From Bacillota bacterium (GTDB taxonomy: Bacteria; Bacillota; Clostridia; Lachnospirales; Lachnospiraceae): DNA of 43,629 bases. Each line of letters opens with the position of its first letter. Within the stretch, counting starts at the first letter, position 1. The stretch spans positions 1 through 43,629 of the forward strand of contig JAMPHT010000026.1 of assembly GCA_023663285.1 (NCBI GenBank). The letters are read 5' to 3'. This document shows positions 7,747-17,192 of this stretch, piece after piece. Below the pieces are notes generated by a model, which was given only the letters and a program-made list of their open reading frames with translations, had not been told where the DNA came from and ran no database searches. The translations under genes and the position numbers were made by a program.

Positions 7747-8671
7747 TATGGGAAAGGCTGTCCTGTCGGCGGCGTCTGTTCCGGATGCGGATGCAGATGC
7801 GAGGCTGCTGCTGGAGTTTGTCTGCAGCACAGACAGGAACACGCTGCTTGCCCATGGTGACAGGGAAGTGAGCAGGGAAGAGGAGAACGCCTACCGGGAA
7901 CTGGTGGAAAAGCGCTCGCGGCGCATTCCGCTTCAGCATCTCACCGGAGTACAGGACTTTATGGGACTGGAGTTTGACGTGAACGAGTATGTATTGATCC
8001 CCAGGCAGGATACGGAGATACTGGTGGAGGAAGTGCTGCCGCAGCTGCATGACGGTATGCGGGTGCTGGATATGTGTACCGGTTCCGGCTGTATTTTGAT
8101 CAGCCTGCTCCACTATTCCAATAATTGTGAAGGCGTGGGCGTGGATGTGTCAGAGGAAGCCCTGAAGGTGGCGGAGCGGAATGCAGTGAAGCTGTTGGGA
8201 GAGCAGGCAGTGCGGAACAGGTCGGGAGAACCGGGCAAAACGGCGGGTTCGGGAGAGGCCGGGGAATCACCGGAGCTTCCCGATATGTTTGTGGGCTCCC
8301 ATGTCAGCTTTGTGCAGAGCGATCTGTTTGAGAAGGTTGAGGGAAAGTTTGATCTGATCGTCTCGAATCCGCCTTATATAGAAAGCGATGTGGTTGATAC
8401 CCTGATGCCGGAGGTGCGGGACAATGAACCCCGGCTGGCTTTGGATGGCAGCGAGGACGGGCTTTTATTTTACAGGCGGATACTGGAGGAATGTCCCCGG
8501 TATCTGCAAGGGGGCGGTATGCTCTTTTTTGAAATAGGATATGATCAGGGAGAGGCGGTGAGCCGCCTGATGGAGCAGGCCGGCTTCCTGCAGGTGATGC
8601 TGATCAACGATTACGCGGGAATGGACAGAGTGGTGTGCGGGACGCGGCGTTTTGAAAATATGCCGGAATGA
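7724..8671 (+). CDS. prmC: Peptide chain release factor N5-glutamine methyltransferase
   Basis: Methylates the glutamine of the GGQ motif of release factors, and therefore its downstream neighbour PrfA. The 315-residue product has an N-terminal helical recognition domain, the SAM-binding motif VLDMCTGSGCILISL, and the catalytic SNPPYIESD that binds the target glutamine. LTGVQDFMGLEFDVNEYVLIPRQDTE is the family's linker hairpin region. Between the SAM motif and NPPY there is a Gly/Ser/Glu-rich insert of about 35 residues (around RNRSGEPGKTAGSGEAGE) that most homologues lack. The start at 7724 has GGAGCAGG just upstream; the longer frame from 7667 would be entirely inside the DUF1385 gene. Confidence 0.96.
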   Translation: MEYREAYNMGKAVLSAASVPDADADARLLLEFVCSTDRNTLLAHGDREVSREEENAYRELVEKRSRRIPLQHLTGVQDFMGLEFDVNEYVLIPRQDTEILVEEVLPQLHDGMRVLDMCTGSGCILISLLHYSNNCEGVGVDVSEEALKVAERNAVKLLGEQAVRNRSGEPGKTAGSGEAGESPELPDMFVGSHVSFVQSDLFEKVEGKFDLIVSNPPYIESDVVDTLMPEVRDNEPRLALDGSEDGLLFYRRILEECPRYLQGGGMLFFEIGYDQGEAVSRLMEQAGFLQVMLINDYAGMDRVVCGTRRFENMPE

Positions 8672-8695
8672 TGCTGTGGAAAGTAGGAGAGCTGT

Positions 8696-9772
8696 ATGTT
8701 TGACAGGTTAGAGGATCTGCTGATCCGTTTTGAGGAAATCATGGGCGAGCTCCATGAGCCGTCGGTGGCGAACAACCAGGAAAGGTTTCGGAAGCTGATG
8801 AAGGAGCAGAGCGATCTGACTCCCATTGTGGAAGCCTACAGGGAGTATAAGAAATGTAAGCAGGATATCGACGATTCCCTGGAAATGCTGGAGGAAGAGA
8901 ATGACGAGGAAATGAGGGGGATGATCAAGGAGACCCTGAATGACAGCAGGAAACGGGTGGAGGAGCTGGAGCAGGAGTTGAAGCTCCTGCTTTTGCCGAA
9001 GGATCCCAATGACGACAAGAATGTTATCGTGGAGATCCGCGCAGGTGCGGGCGGAGATGAGGCGGCGCTGTTCGCGGCGGAGATCTATCGTATGTATGTG
9101 CATTATGCGGAGAGCCAGAGGTGGAAGGTGGAGACCATGAATGCCGATGAGATCGGCATTGGCGGTATGAAGGAAGTGCAGTTTATGATCACCGGCCAGG
9201 GCGCATACTCCAAAATGAAGTATGAGAGCGGCGTGCATCGGGTACAGCGTGTGCCGGAGACGGAGAGCGGCGGGCGTATCCATACCTCCACTATCAGCGT
9301 GGCTGTGATGCCGGAGGTGGATGAGGACATAGACATTGTGATAGATGACAAGGACATTCGGATCGACGTGATGAGGGCTTCCGGAAACGGAGGCCAGTGC
9401 GTGAACACCACGGATTCTGCAGTGCGCCTGACCCACTATCCGTCGGGCATTGTGGTGTACAGTCAGACGGAGAAGTCCCAGATACAGAACAAGGCGAAAG
9501 CGTTTGCTCTGCTGAAGGCAAAGCTGTATGACATTGAGCAGCAGCAGAGGCACGACGCGGAGGCGGAAATGCGAAGAAGCCAGATCGGCACAGGGGATCG
9601 TTCCGAGAAGATACGCACCTATAATTTTCCTCAGGGGCGCGTCACGGATCACCGCATAGGTCTTACTATCTATAAGCTGGACAAGGTGATGGACGGGGAC
9701 ATTCAGGAGATCCTGGACGCCTGTATCGCTGCCGACCAGGCGGCAAAGCTGGCAAAGATGAACGAAAATTGA
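8696..9772 (+). CDS. prfA: Peptide chain release factor 1
   Basis: Recognises UAA and UAG in the ribosomal A site and triggers peptide release. The 358 residues are the usual length. The catalytic loop is [17 protein letters not shown], with GGQ intact. The stop-codon recognition region reads [13 protein letters not shown], where P-E-T occupies the P-x-T tripeptide typical of RF1. The C-terminal [20 protein letters not shown] is also characteristic. AGTAGGAGAGCTGT provides the ribosome site. It follows prmC by 24 bases, so modifier and substrate are co-expressed. Confidence 0.97.
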   Translation: MFDRLEDLLIRFEEIMGELHEPSVANNQERFRKLMKEQSDLTPIVEAYREYKKCKQDIDDSLEMLEEENDEEMRGMIKETLNDSRKRVEELEQELKLLLLPKDPNDDKNVIVEIRAGAGGDEAALFAAEIYRMYVHYAESQRWKVETMNADEIGIGGMKEVQFMITGQGAYSKMKYESGVHRVQRVPETESGGRIHTSTISVAVMPEVDEDIDIVIDDKDIRIDVMRASGNGGQCVNTTDSAVRLTHYPSGIVVYSQTEKSQIQNKAKAFALLKAKLYDIEQQQRHDAEAEMRRSQIGTGDRSEKIRTYNFPQGRVTDHRIGLTIYKLDKVMDGDIQEILDACIAADQAAKLAKMNEN

Positions 9773-9814
9773 AGAATGCAGCAGGTTATTAAAATGGGAA
9801 AGGAAGTTGCGTTT

Positions 9815-10048
9815 ATGGCAGAGCGGATGACATGGGAACAGATACAGGAAAAATATCCGGATCAATGGGTTGGGCTGGTTGATGTTCAGTATCAGGATGA
9901 CGACGGTATATCAGTAGCGTCTGCCGTTGTTAAGTATGCGGATAAAACGAAGTCGGAATTGACAAGATTAGTACTAAAAGGCGAAATCATTTCCCGTCAT
10001 ACGAACCCGGAGGGTTATATGCAGCTTGGGATGGTAGGAATATTATGA
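9815..10048 (+). CDS. Hypothetical protein paired with the retropepsin-like protein
   Basis: Protein of 77 residues, not recognised. It begins MAERMTWEQIQEKYPDQWVG, then has a short beta-rich middle (SAVVKYADKTKSELTRLVLKG) and a hydrophobic end QLGMVGIL. There is no signal peptide or membrane segment. ATG 9815 is preferred because AAGGAAG lies eight bases upstream; a longer frame opens at 9776. Its stop overlaps the start of the next gene (ATGA at 10045-10048), so the two are translationally coupled. The base composition is more AT-rich than the flanking prfA and surface-protein genes. A partner, chaperone or substrate role for the protease-like neighbour is inference. Confidence 0.7.
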   Translation: MAERMTWEQIQEKYPDQWVGLVDVQYQDDDGISVASAVVKYADKTKSELTRLVLKGEIISRHTNPEGYMQLGMVGIL

Positions 10049-10515
10049 AGCAATATACCTTGAAGTTAGATAATACCAGGAAAAGACCTGTGGTGATATT
10101 AAATAATGGCCTTACTGCGTTGTTGGACACGGGAGCTTATATTCCAGTCTGGACAGATGATGAGGATATATTGACATCGGAGCTTGGAGCTGAACTGGTC
10201 AGAAAGGATGTTCCGCTTTCAGGATTTGGCGGTTGCACACATGGTAATCTATATAAAGTAAATATAGACATTGGCGGTATTCTATATCCCGATATGCATA
10301 TCATTGCAAACAATGAGATAAACGCTACTTTCAACCTTATATTGAGTGCAACCATGTTTGAAGGGCTGATTTACCAGGTCGATACTGTAAATCATGTTTT
10401 AAATATAGAAGTGCCTGACTGTGAGAGTAATGTACGCAATTTGCGGGTAATCAATAAAGAGGGCAAAACTTTTGTACTTTGTAATGGCCTTGAGGCCGAG
10501 GCGCTTGTTTTATAG
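10045..10515 (+). CDS. Retropepsin-like aspartic protease domain protein
   Basis: Protein of 156 residues with the hallmarks of a single-domain aspartic protease fold. ALLDTGAYIPV (D28-T-G30) is the catalytic flap-side motif, and FNLILSATMFEG later in the chain corresponds to the hydrophobic-hydrophobic-Gly segment near the end of the retropepsin fold, with serine in the usual glycine position. FGGCTHG may form part of the flap region. There is no signal peptide, so it is probably cytoplasmic and would need to dimerise to build a full active site. It is coupled to the 77-residue gene by a 4-base overlap. Proteolysis is inferred from the DTG motif; the target is unknown. Confidence 0.7.
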   Translation: MKQYTLKLDNTRKRPVVILNNGLTALLDTGAYIPVWTDDEDILTSELGAELVRKDVPLSGFGGCTHGNLYKVNIDIGGILYPDMHIIANNEINATFNLILSATMFEGLIYQVDTVNHVLNIEVPDCESNVRNLRVINKEGKTFVLCNGLEAEALVL

Positions 10516-10557
10516 ATTGACTTACAGAGAGATAGTGGGAACAAGGGAGGATATACA

Positions 10558-10899
10558 GTGACAGGAGTTATTTCTTCTGTTTTTATGATTTTGATCGTGG
10601 TTTTGTTTGTGTATGCTGTGGTGTGGGGCAGCGGCCCTGTGCATAAGGTGACTGCAAAGACCCAGGGTATCGTGGAAGAGGTCAGAGTGGAAACGGACCG
10701 TAAGGTACATACCTCCGGCGCCGCAGACTGGGGAGTCAACAGAAAGACATACCGCCCGTACATCCGATACAGCTACGAAGGCAGAAGCTATGTGGGCAGG
10801 TCGGAGCAGGCTTTCAGCAGGGCGAAATTTTTTCCCGGCGATGTGGTGACTATAGGAGTCAATGACGTGGACAGGGAGAGCGTCAGGATCTTAAAGTAA
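10558..10899 (+). CDS. Small DUF3592-like membrane protein
   Basis: 113 residues starting at GTG, chosen because AGGGAGG (10544-10550) lies seven bases upstream. A single N-terminal membrane segment (about residues 4-23, VISSVFMILIVVLFVYAVVW) is followed by a soluble beta domain with YRPYIRYSYEGRSYVGRS and FFPGDVVTIGVNDVDRES. This resembles DUF3592-type domains, in which a membrane helix precedes a small beta barrel. The vWA gene follows 39 bases later, and no terminator was seen between them, so they may be one transcript. Its function is unknown. Confidence 0.65.
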   Translation: MTGVISSVFMILIVVLFVYAVVWGSGPVHKVTAKTQGIVEEVRVETDRKVHTSGAADWGVNRKTYRPYIRYSYEGRSYVGRSEQAFSRAKFFPGDVVTIGVNDVDRESVRILK

Positions 10900-10938
10900 T
10901 TTTAGAAAGCGCTGCCTGGCAGCGAGACGAGGGTGGAG

Positions 10939-13900
10939 ATGGGGATTTTATTACAGCTTGGAGCGGGACTGCTTCCGGGCGCAGTGGGAGCATTGGTGTT
11001 TCTGGTGCGCAGGAAGGCGTTTGGCATTAAACAGATAGTTTCGGTACTGCTGCTTTGGTGTCTGAGCGGCGGCATGATCACAATGGGCATCCTGCAGCTT
11101 CCGGAACAGGAAAAGCCTCACAGACAGGCGTCCGGGCAGGAGCTTCTGGCGTTTGCCAACGCGCTGTATCTGGAAGGAGAATGGGAAAGTGCCGAGGAGG
11201 TGCTGGGGACGTACAGCCTTGCATATGGCTATGATGACCAGTGCAGGCTTCTTGTGGCGCGCATTTTTCTGGCGGAGGGCAGCAGTGAGAGAGCGGCGGG
11301 GCTTTATGCCTATCTGGAGAATCAGACGGGACTGTCCATAGCGCCCAGAGAAATACAGTACGCACAGGGGAAGGTATCCCGCAGCGAGACGGACCTGGTC
11401 ATGCTCAGGTATCTGCAGGATATAGGAGCAGAGCTTTCGGACTATGGCTATGAGGAGGGCAGTGATCAGACCGTTTCCGCCATAGCTGAGGTGGATCAGT
11501 CTCTTGTGCTTCGGGACATCCGGATGGAAGTGGAGGACGCCTATGATCTGGAGGAAGGAACGATCCGTGACTGTGCGGCGCTGCTGGCGGAGCTGAAAAA
11601 TGCAGAGAAGGGCGTGTGGGAGGAGGAACAGGCCAAGTCTCTGCGCCGTGTTTTTTCCAGACTTGAGGAGGATGCGCCGGGACTTTTGGAGCTGCCCTGT
11701 TTGGAGCGTGCCCGTCTGGAAACCTATGTGCGGGACGGAGACTTCGACAAGGTGACGAAAGCCCTTGGAGAAACGTCCTCCTACCATGAACTGATGCTGG
11801 CGGCGGAGCTTTATATGGGCGGAATGGTAAAGCATTCTGATTTTCCGGAGTCCTTTCAGAGTGTGGATACCGGGGAGGCCCGGCAGGTGAAACGACAGCT
11901 GAAGGCGGTGCTGAAAGCAAACAGGAAGGGAGCCAACGTTCAGGAGCGGAAGGCCAGGGAAGCCAGGGTGGAGGCCCTTGAGGCGCAGCTGGAAGCGCCG
12001 GAGCTGGCGGTCATAAAGAGTATGCTGCAGGAGCAGGCTGTCCGGGCGGGAGAAGACAGGAGCAAGGTCTATCTGGAGCTTGCCAGGGTGGAAAGCTATT
12101 TCGGAAACGAGACCGCCGCCGATACCTGTCTGGGCAATGCGATCTATTCTTCCTGGGACTGCCTGGACGACAGCTATTCTTACGCAATGGGGCAGATCGC
12201 AGATGTAATAGACGGCAAGGGAGACCTGGAGGACATCAAGCGCGTACCGGACTATGTGGACACAGTGATGGAAAATGCCCTGACTGTGGATGTGGAGGAG
12301 ATCCTGGCTGTGAATACAGCCGCAAATATGGCGGAAGCAGCCGAGGAGGAAGCGGCGGATGCTGACAGGAGGCAGGACGATGACAGAGAGCCGGAGGAAG
12401 AGGAAAGCTCCGCGTCCGGCGGCATGGCGGGTTATCAGGCGTTCCCCCGGACGGTGGCGGATTACGTGAGCCGCGCCAGGAGCGCTGTCAGTATCGGATC
12501 TGTGGATACGGAGCATTTTGAACAGATCTCGGCAAAGGTGCAGATATCCAGCGATTACATAAACGATACGGAGGAGTTGAAAAGCGCGCTGGCGGTATAT
12601 GACTGCGGGGCGCAGATCACGGATTTTTCTCTGGAAAAGATAGATTATGCCGGTTCCAATATCCTGCTGTGCTGCGACGTGTCGGGAAGTATGTCGGACA
12701 GTATCGGAGATCTGAAAAACGCTGTGGTGACTTTTATCACGGAGCAGAATCCGGATGAGCGGCTGGCAGTAGTGACCTTTAACAGTCAGATCGTGGAGAC
12801 CGGAGGCTTCGGCACCACCGATGAAAAGCTTCTTGCGATGGCGGAAGGTATGCGGGCAGACGGCGGCACGGATATGTTTTCCGCAGTGGTGAACTGTCTT
12901 GGAGATTTTCCGGGGGGCCGCGGGGAAAACAATGTACTGATACTGATGACGGACGGACAGGACGGCGGCGCTCACGGCAGTCAGGAGATCTATGAGCAGA
13001 TCGGCGGGCTGGCCGGGGAGAAAGGGGTGACCATCTATACCATAGGGCTTGGAACCTCTGTAGATACCGGCTATCTGACTACCATTGCAGACAGCGGCGG
13101 CGGTTCTTTTGTCTATGTGTCCGAAAGCGATAGTCTGAACGGTTTTTATGATATGCTCCACGAGCAGCTTTATAACCAGTACAGGCTTACCTTTCAGGCG
13201 GTGGATACCATGACCATGCGGGGCAGGACGCTGGAGGTGTCACTGCCCGAAGAGAATGTGCGGACCTCTAAGACGTATCATCTGACGGAGAAAGGAAATG
13301 CAGACGGCAATGTGAATGTCAGCAGGGGGATCTCCGTGTCAGGGATCTCGCCCAGATATCTGTATAAGGGTCTGCAGGATGTGCGGGTGGAGCTTAGGGG
13401 AACGGGATTTCAAAAGGAATCTAAGGTCAGTGTGAAGCTGAATGGTACGCTGGATTACACCATACCGGCGGAATATCTGTCGGAGGAGGCATATGTCCTG
13501 ACGATTCCCGCCAGTGTGGCAGTGGGAAGCTACAATGTGGAGGTCTCTATCGACGGACAGAGGGTAGTGCTGCAGAACGGCTTCTCGGTGATAGCCGCAG
13601 GAAAGGAAAAGACCACTGTCTTTGGAAAATATGTGTTTACTTCCGGGAAAAAGATTGAATACGCCGACGGTTCCTGTCTGCTGCAGGAGGGAGTGCAGAT
13701 GAACGGCTGGCTGCGGTTCAAGGGAGACGTGCTGCTTGCGGGGGACATTGAAAACGGCAGTTCCATCCGGGTGACGGAAAACGCAGGCTCTTATGTGTCG
13801 TTTGACACTGCTACTGCGGAGGGCCTGGGGGCGCTGTTTGCGCAGAAGGGAATCGCATTGGATCTTCCGGCGCTGCATGGCTTTACACTGTACAGGGATG

Positions 13901-15060
13901 AAAAGCTGGCGGATGATATACAGACGGGGGCGCTTGCCATATTCCGGGTGCTGCGGTTTGACAGCCCCAGCGTGCAGCTGTACCCGGACAGTATTCGGCT
14001 GAATTATAAGACAGGGAGTACTATATTGCCCTATCAGGACAATATTCTCAATGCCTGCGGGGTGAAGGAGCTGTTTCAGTTCTCCCTGGACGGGACGGCG
14101 CAGATCACGGACAGAAATGTGGGTCTGATCCTGGATGCGTCCTATAAGGATGCGGATTCCAAAAATTATAACCATACCCTGAACCTGTTCAATGCGCCGG
14201 TGTACTTTAACGGCTCGGTGAAGGTGAAGGTCGACACTATCAAAAATGAATACACCGTGGGCGCTATGGTGAGTCTGGCATTTTTTGCCAAGGAGTCGGG
14301 GATCGGCGCGGAGATCTCCTGGAAGGGCCATAAGGTAGACGCCGTGAAGCTGGAGCTGGAGCTGGCGGAAGGAATCAAGCTGCCCACGGCCATTCCCATT
14401 GAGGCAAATGATTTCGGCTTTCAGGTGTCGGATATCCAGCAGGCATTGGAGAGCGGGCAGTGGACAAGTCTGGTGTTTGAAGGGTCTATGTCTTTGAGCT
14501 GCGGGAAGGTCAGTGAGTATTTCCCCAAGCTGGAAAAGTTTGTGGGTGACATCAGTGTTCTGGAAATGCCGGATACCACCGCATCCTTCCGTATATCGCC
14601 CTTCCGGGTGGAGGCGGATGCGAAGCTGGTATTCCTGAGCGAGATCACTCTGGCGGAGGCGGGGCTGAAGCTGGGCAGCTTTGAATATACCAATGAGATG
14701 CTGGATCTGGACGAGGAGGAAGTGCAGGGGATAAACGCCAGGCTGAAGCTGGGCTTTCTGTGGGACAGTGCGGACGGGCGCGCCAAGGTAGAGGTGTCGG
14801 GCGCCGGAGAGCTGGACGCCCACAGCCGATTTGTGGGTGTGTGCCTTAACGGTACGGCCATGGTGGATGTAAAGTGGTGGCTCTTTAATTTTGAGAACAA
14901 AAAGGAAGGAGATCTCTGTCTGGGGCTGTACACTACCCATGCGGGGAAAAAGCAGTTTGTGCTGGTGACAAAATACGAGGATCTCTTCGGGAAAGTCAAA
15001 GGTAATTTCTACTATATTGACGAGAACGGCCATGCGGGCAAAAATAAGGGGTATCTGTAA
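10939..15060 (+). CDS. Very large membrane-anchored von Willebrand factor A domain protein
   Basis: 1373 residues. Two N-terminal membrane helices (about 6-26 and 32-52) are joined by a basic loop (RRKAFGIKQ), which by the positive-inside rule places the remaining ~1300 residues outside the cell. Residues ~70-490 are helical with repeated short helices, TPR-like, and contain an acidic linker near 475-495. The vWA domain spans about 570-745 with a complete MIDAS metal site: D580-x-S582-x-S584, T644 in DGGTD, and D672 in MTDGQD. An IPT/TIG-like segment follows (about 790-870: ISPRYLYKGLQDVRVELRG). The last ~500 residues are beta-rich and unrecognised. ATG 10939 is preferred to GTG 10933 for its GAGGGTGG spacing. 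Ligand or matrix binding is inferred. Confidence 0.8.
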   Translation: MGILLQLGAGLLPGAVGALVFLVRRKAFGIKQIVSVLLLWCLSGGMITMGILQLPEQEKPHRQASGQELLAFANALYLEGEWESAEEVLGTYSLAYGYDDQCRLLVARIFLAEGSSERAAGLYAYLENQTGLSIAPREIQYAQGKVSRSETDLVMLRYLQDIGAELSDYGYEEGSDQTVSAIAEVDQSLVLRDIRMEVEDAYDLEEGTIRDCAALLAELKNAEKGVWEEEQAKSLRRVFSRLEEDAPGLLELPCLERARLETYVRDGDFDKVTKALGETSSYHELMLAAELYMGGMVKHSDFPESFQSVDTGEARQVKRQLKAVLKANRKGANVQERKAREARVEALEAQLEAPELAVIKSMLQEQAVRAGEDRSKVYLELARVESYFGNETAADTCLGNAIYSSWDCLDDSYSYAMGQIADVIDGKGDLEDIKRVPDYVDTVMENALTVDVEEILAVNTAANMAEAAEEEAADADRRQDDDREPEEEESSASGGMAGYQAFPRTVADYVSRARSAVSIGSVDTEHFEQISAKVQISSDYINDTEELKSALAVYDCGAQITDFSLEKIDYAGSNILLCCDVSGSMSDSIGDLKNAVVTFITEQNPDERLAVVTFNSQIVETGGFGTTDEKLLAMAEGMRADGGTDMFSAVVNCLGDFPGGRGENNVLILMTDGQDGGAHGSQEIYEQIGGLAGEKGVTIYTIGLGTSVDTGYLTTIADSGGGSFVYVSESDSLNGFYDMLHEQLYNQYRLTFQAVDTMTMRGRTLEVSLPEENVRTSKTYHLTEKGNADGNVNVSRGISVSGISPRYLYKGLQDVRVELRGTGFQKESKVSVKLNGTLDYTIPAEYLSEEAYVLTIPASVAVGSYNVEVSIDGQRVVLQNGFSVIAAGKEKTTVFGKYVFTSGKKIEYADGSCLLQEGVQMNGWLRFKGDVLLAGDIENGSSIRVTENAGSYVSFDTATAEGLGALFAQKGIALDLPALHGFTLYRDEKLADDIQTGALAIFRVLRFDSPSVQLYPDSIRLNYKTGSTILPYQDNILNACGVKELFQFSLDGTAQITDRNVGLILDASYKDADSKNYNHTLNLFNAPVYFNGSVKVKVDTIKNEYTVGAMVSLAFFAKESGIGAEISWKGHKVDAVKLELELAEGIKLPTAIPIEANDFGFQVSDIQQALESGQWTSLVFEGSMSLSCGKVSEYFPKLEKFVGDISVLEMPDTTASFRISPFRVEADAKLVFLSEITLAEAGLKLGSFEYTNEMLDLDEEEVQGINARLKLGFLWDSADGRAKVEVSGAGELDAHSRFVGVCLNGTAMVDVKWWLFNFENKKEGDLCLGLYTTHAGKKQFVLVTKYEDLFGKVKGNFYYIDENGHAGKNKGYL

Positions 15061-15142
15061 TTGCCGGTAAAGGCCGGGTTTTCGCGTCTGCACAGCGGAG
15101 AAACAGCAGGCGCAAAAGTACGCAGGCGTAAGGAAAGGTGTT

Positions 15143-17020
15143 ATGATCATGAAAAACAAAAACAGGTTTTTTAAGCCGATACTGGCGTTGCTTTTGTGCG
15201 TACTGCTTTCGGCGGTATTTACTATAAAAGCAAGTGCGGAGACGGAGAGCACCCGGATCGCTATGATGCCCGGAGGACAGGATCTGACGGTGCTGTTTTC
15301 CTTTGACCGGGAAAATATTGACATTACCTTTGTCTCTCCCTCCGGCAGCCGTCTTTCCAAAGGGGATGAAGGGCTTGAGTTTGCCGAGGGAGAGTTGTGG
15401 AGCACTTATCGGGTGACGGATGCGGAGGAGGGCGCCTGGTGGGTGGAATATGACAGAGGGGCGAACATTGAAATCGAGTATTCCGTCCTGGATGAGTCTT
15501 ACGGGCTGTGGATCCAATATGTGAGGCTGGAGGGAATGGAAGGGGAGAGCCTGACGGTCTCTTTTCAGGCGGATAGTGAGAGCGGCGATATACGTTATGA
15601 TTATGAGCTGTGGGCGGTGAACGATGAGGATAACAGCTTGTCGGATGTGATCTCATCCGGGTGGGCGCGGGCCAATCAGGAGGAGCAGGTCACAGCTTCT
15701 TTAAGTTCCTTGAACAGCGGCAGCTACACTCTCAGGCTGGAGGTGAGCAGCCGGGAGCAAGACGCGGAAGTTTTTGATTCCATGACAGGGGAGGGATTTG
15801 CCTTTACCAATATGGATCTGCCGTCGGCTATGCAGGGAGGCAGAGTGTATCTGGATATGGACAATCACACCTGTAAGCTGGACTGGCAGGATGCTAAGGA
15901 CTATGGCGACAAGAGCTACCGGGTGATCATGTCGGGCAGCGCCGGGGAGATCTATCATGGCGAATTGGACAGCTCCGTCACGGATACGGAGGTGGTGTAT
16001 CCGGTGGACGAGACGCTCCTGCAGGTCAGCCTTTCCTGTAAGAAAAAGAGCCTGTGGTCGGAGCCGCTTGTGTGGGAGATCGACCTGCAGAAGGGGGAGG
16101 CGCTGCGCGCTCCTGCTGCGGATGTCACTGGTGACGGGCAGCTGCAGGTGGAATATGCGGTATCCGGGGAACGGATGCTTATCCTTTCCGTGAACGGTGA
16201 GGAGGGAGAATTTGTACTGAAGGATTCCGGTTTGCTGGGGGTCAGCCTGCAGCCGGGCCAGAATCAGGTATACGGCGAGTTTGAAGGGGAAGGCGGCATT
16301 ATATATGTGCTGGACAGGCTGATCTATTATGATGCTCTTCCGCCGGAGATACTGCTGTATGACGATCTGGACGGAAAGACCTTTTATGAGGATCATGTGG
16401 ATATCATAGGCTCTGTGAAAGGCGGAAGCCTGACAGTGAACGGGGAGGAGCTTATACCGGGAGAGCAGGGGGACTTTTCCTACGGACTGACACTGTCTCC
16501 GGGAGAGAATGTGGTGGAGCTGAAAGCCTCGGACAGCAACGGAAATGTCAGTATGCAGGTGTTGACCTTATATAGGGAAAACAGCTTTCCAGGGGGGAGA
16601 GCCGGACAGGCGCTGCGGGAATTTCTGCCTCTTTTTGGGGCGCTGCTGGCCAGCCTGCTTGTGATTCTTCTGGCATTTCTGTTTATGCGCAAAAAGGAGA
16701 AGAAAGCATCTGCCCAAAAGGCTCCGGCGGCAGGAAAGAAGCGGACTCTTGCAAAATGGGTATGCGCCGCCGTGGTTCTGGGGCTTCTGGAGGCCGGCTG
16801 CGTCTGGCAGTATGTGCAGTACAGCCTGTTTGTCCGCTCAATAAAGTACCTGGAGCTGGCGGAAAACTCTATTACAAAGGCGGCGGAGTACCTGCGGATA
16901 AAAAGGTTTCTGGGCGTCGGGGCAATCGGCGGGCTTGTGCTTTTTGTGCTGTCGATCATTATTGTGATCGTGCTGGCAAAGCGGAAGAAGGCGGCGAAGA
17001 AAAGCGAGAATGACCTATGA
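15143..17020 (+). CDS. Secreted, C-terminally membrane-anchored beta-domain protein
   Basis: 625 residues. It has an N-terminal signal peptide (basic MKNKNRFFK, hydrophobic core, cleavage likely after KASA). The extracellular part is beta-rich: residues ~30-130 resemble the sandwich domains that follow vWA domains, and ~415-500 (PPEILLYDDL, VNGEELIPGEQGDFSYGLTL, GENVVELKASDSNGNVS) resemble a glucodextranase-B or bacterial Ig-like domain. Three hydrophobic segments near the C-terminus (about 498-520, 540-560, 590-615), each next to Lys/Arg clusters, anchor it. It starts 82 bases after the vWA gene and is probably in the same transcript. The start is either 15143 or the ATG at 15149; AAGGAAAGG precedes both. 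Its function is unknown, and partnership with the vWA protein is inferred. Confidence 0.75.
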   Translation: MIMKNKNRFFKPILALLLCVLLSAVFTIKASAETESTRIAMMPGGQDLTVLFSFDRENIDITFVSPSGSRLSKGDEGLEFAEGELWSTYRVTDAEEGAWWVEYDRGANIEIEYSVLDESYGLWIQYVRLEGMEGESLTVSFQADSESGDIRYDYELWAVNDEDNSLSDVISSGWARANQEEQVTASLSSLNSGSYTLRLEVSSREQDAEVFDSMTGEGFAFTNMDLPSAMQGGRVYLDMDNHTCKLDWQDAKDYGDKSYRVIMSGSAGEIYHGELDSSVTDTEVVYPVDETLLQVSLSCKKKSLWSEPLVWEIDLQKGEALRAPAADVTGDGQLQVEYAVSGERMLILSVNGEEGEFVLKDSGLLGVSLQPGQNQVYGEFEGEGGIIYVLDRLIYYDALPPEILLYDDLDGKTFYEDHVDIIGSVKGGSLTVNGEELIPGEQGDFSYGLTLSPGENVVELKASDSNGNVSMQVLTLYRENSFPGGRAGQALREFLPLFGALLASLLVILLAFLFMRKKEKKASAQKAPAAGKKRTLAKWVCAAVVLGLLEAGCVWQYVQYSLFVRSIKYLELAENSITKAAEYLRIKRFLGVGAIGGLVLFVLSIIIVIVLAKRKKAAKKSENDL

Positions 17021-17153
17021 AAAAGAAATGCCGTATTTTCTGTAATGCGTTGTGTCTTTCGAGGGCCTGGAAGGCGAAATCAGCACGAAAGCGTTTGAGA
17101 AAGATTCGCATGAATAGCGCCTTGGAAATTCGAGTATGGGTAATAGGACATGA

Positions 17154-17192
17154 GAAAGCGCGTATCGATTTTTTCAATCAATACGCGCTTTC
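17154..17192. terminator. 12-bp hairpin, possible terminator
   Basis: GAAAGCGCGTAT (17154-17165) pairs perfectly with ATACGCGCTTTC (17181-17192) around a 15-base loop. It could end either the surface-protein transcript (plus) or the orphan minus-strand transcript from 17428. Neither side has a real U-run, so it may be a structural rather than a terminating element. Confidence 0.45.

Noticed and set aside
10951-13161. 736-codon minus-strand open frame opposite the vWA gene
   Set aside because: A by-product of codon bias on the coding strand. The translation is rich in His, Arg and Gln with no domain, and there is no promoter or ribosome site.
13339-15405. 688-codon minus-strand open frame
   Set aside because: Same reason: an antisense shadow of the vWA gene and the next gene.
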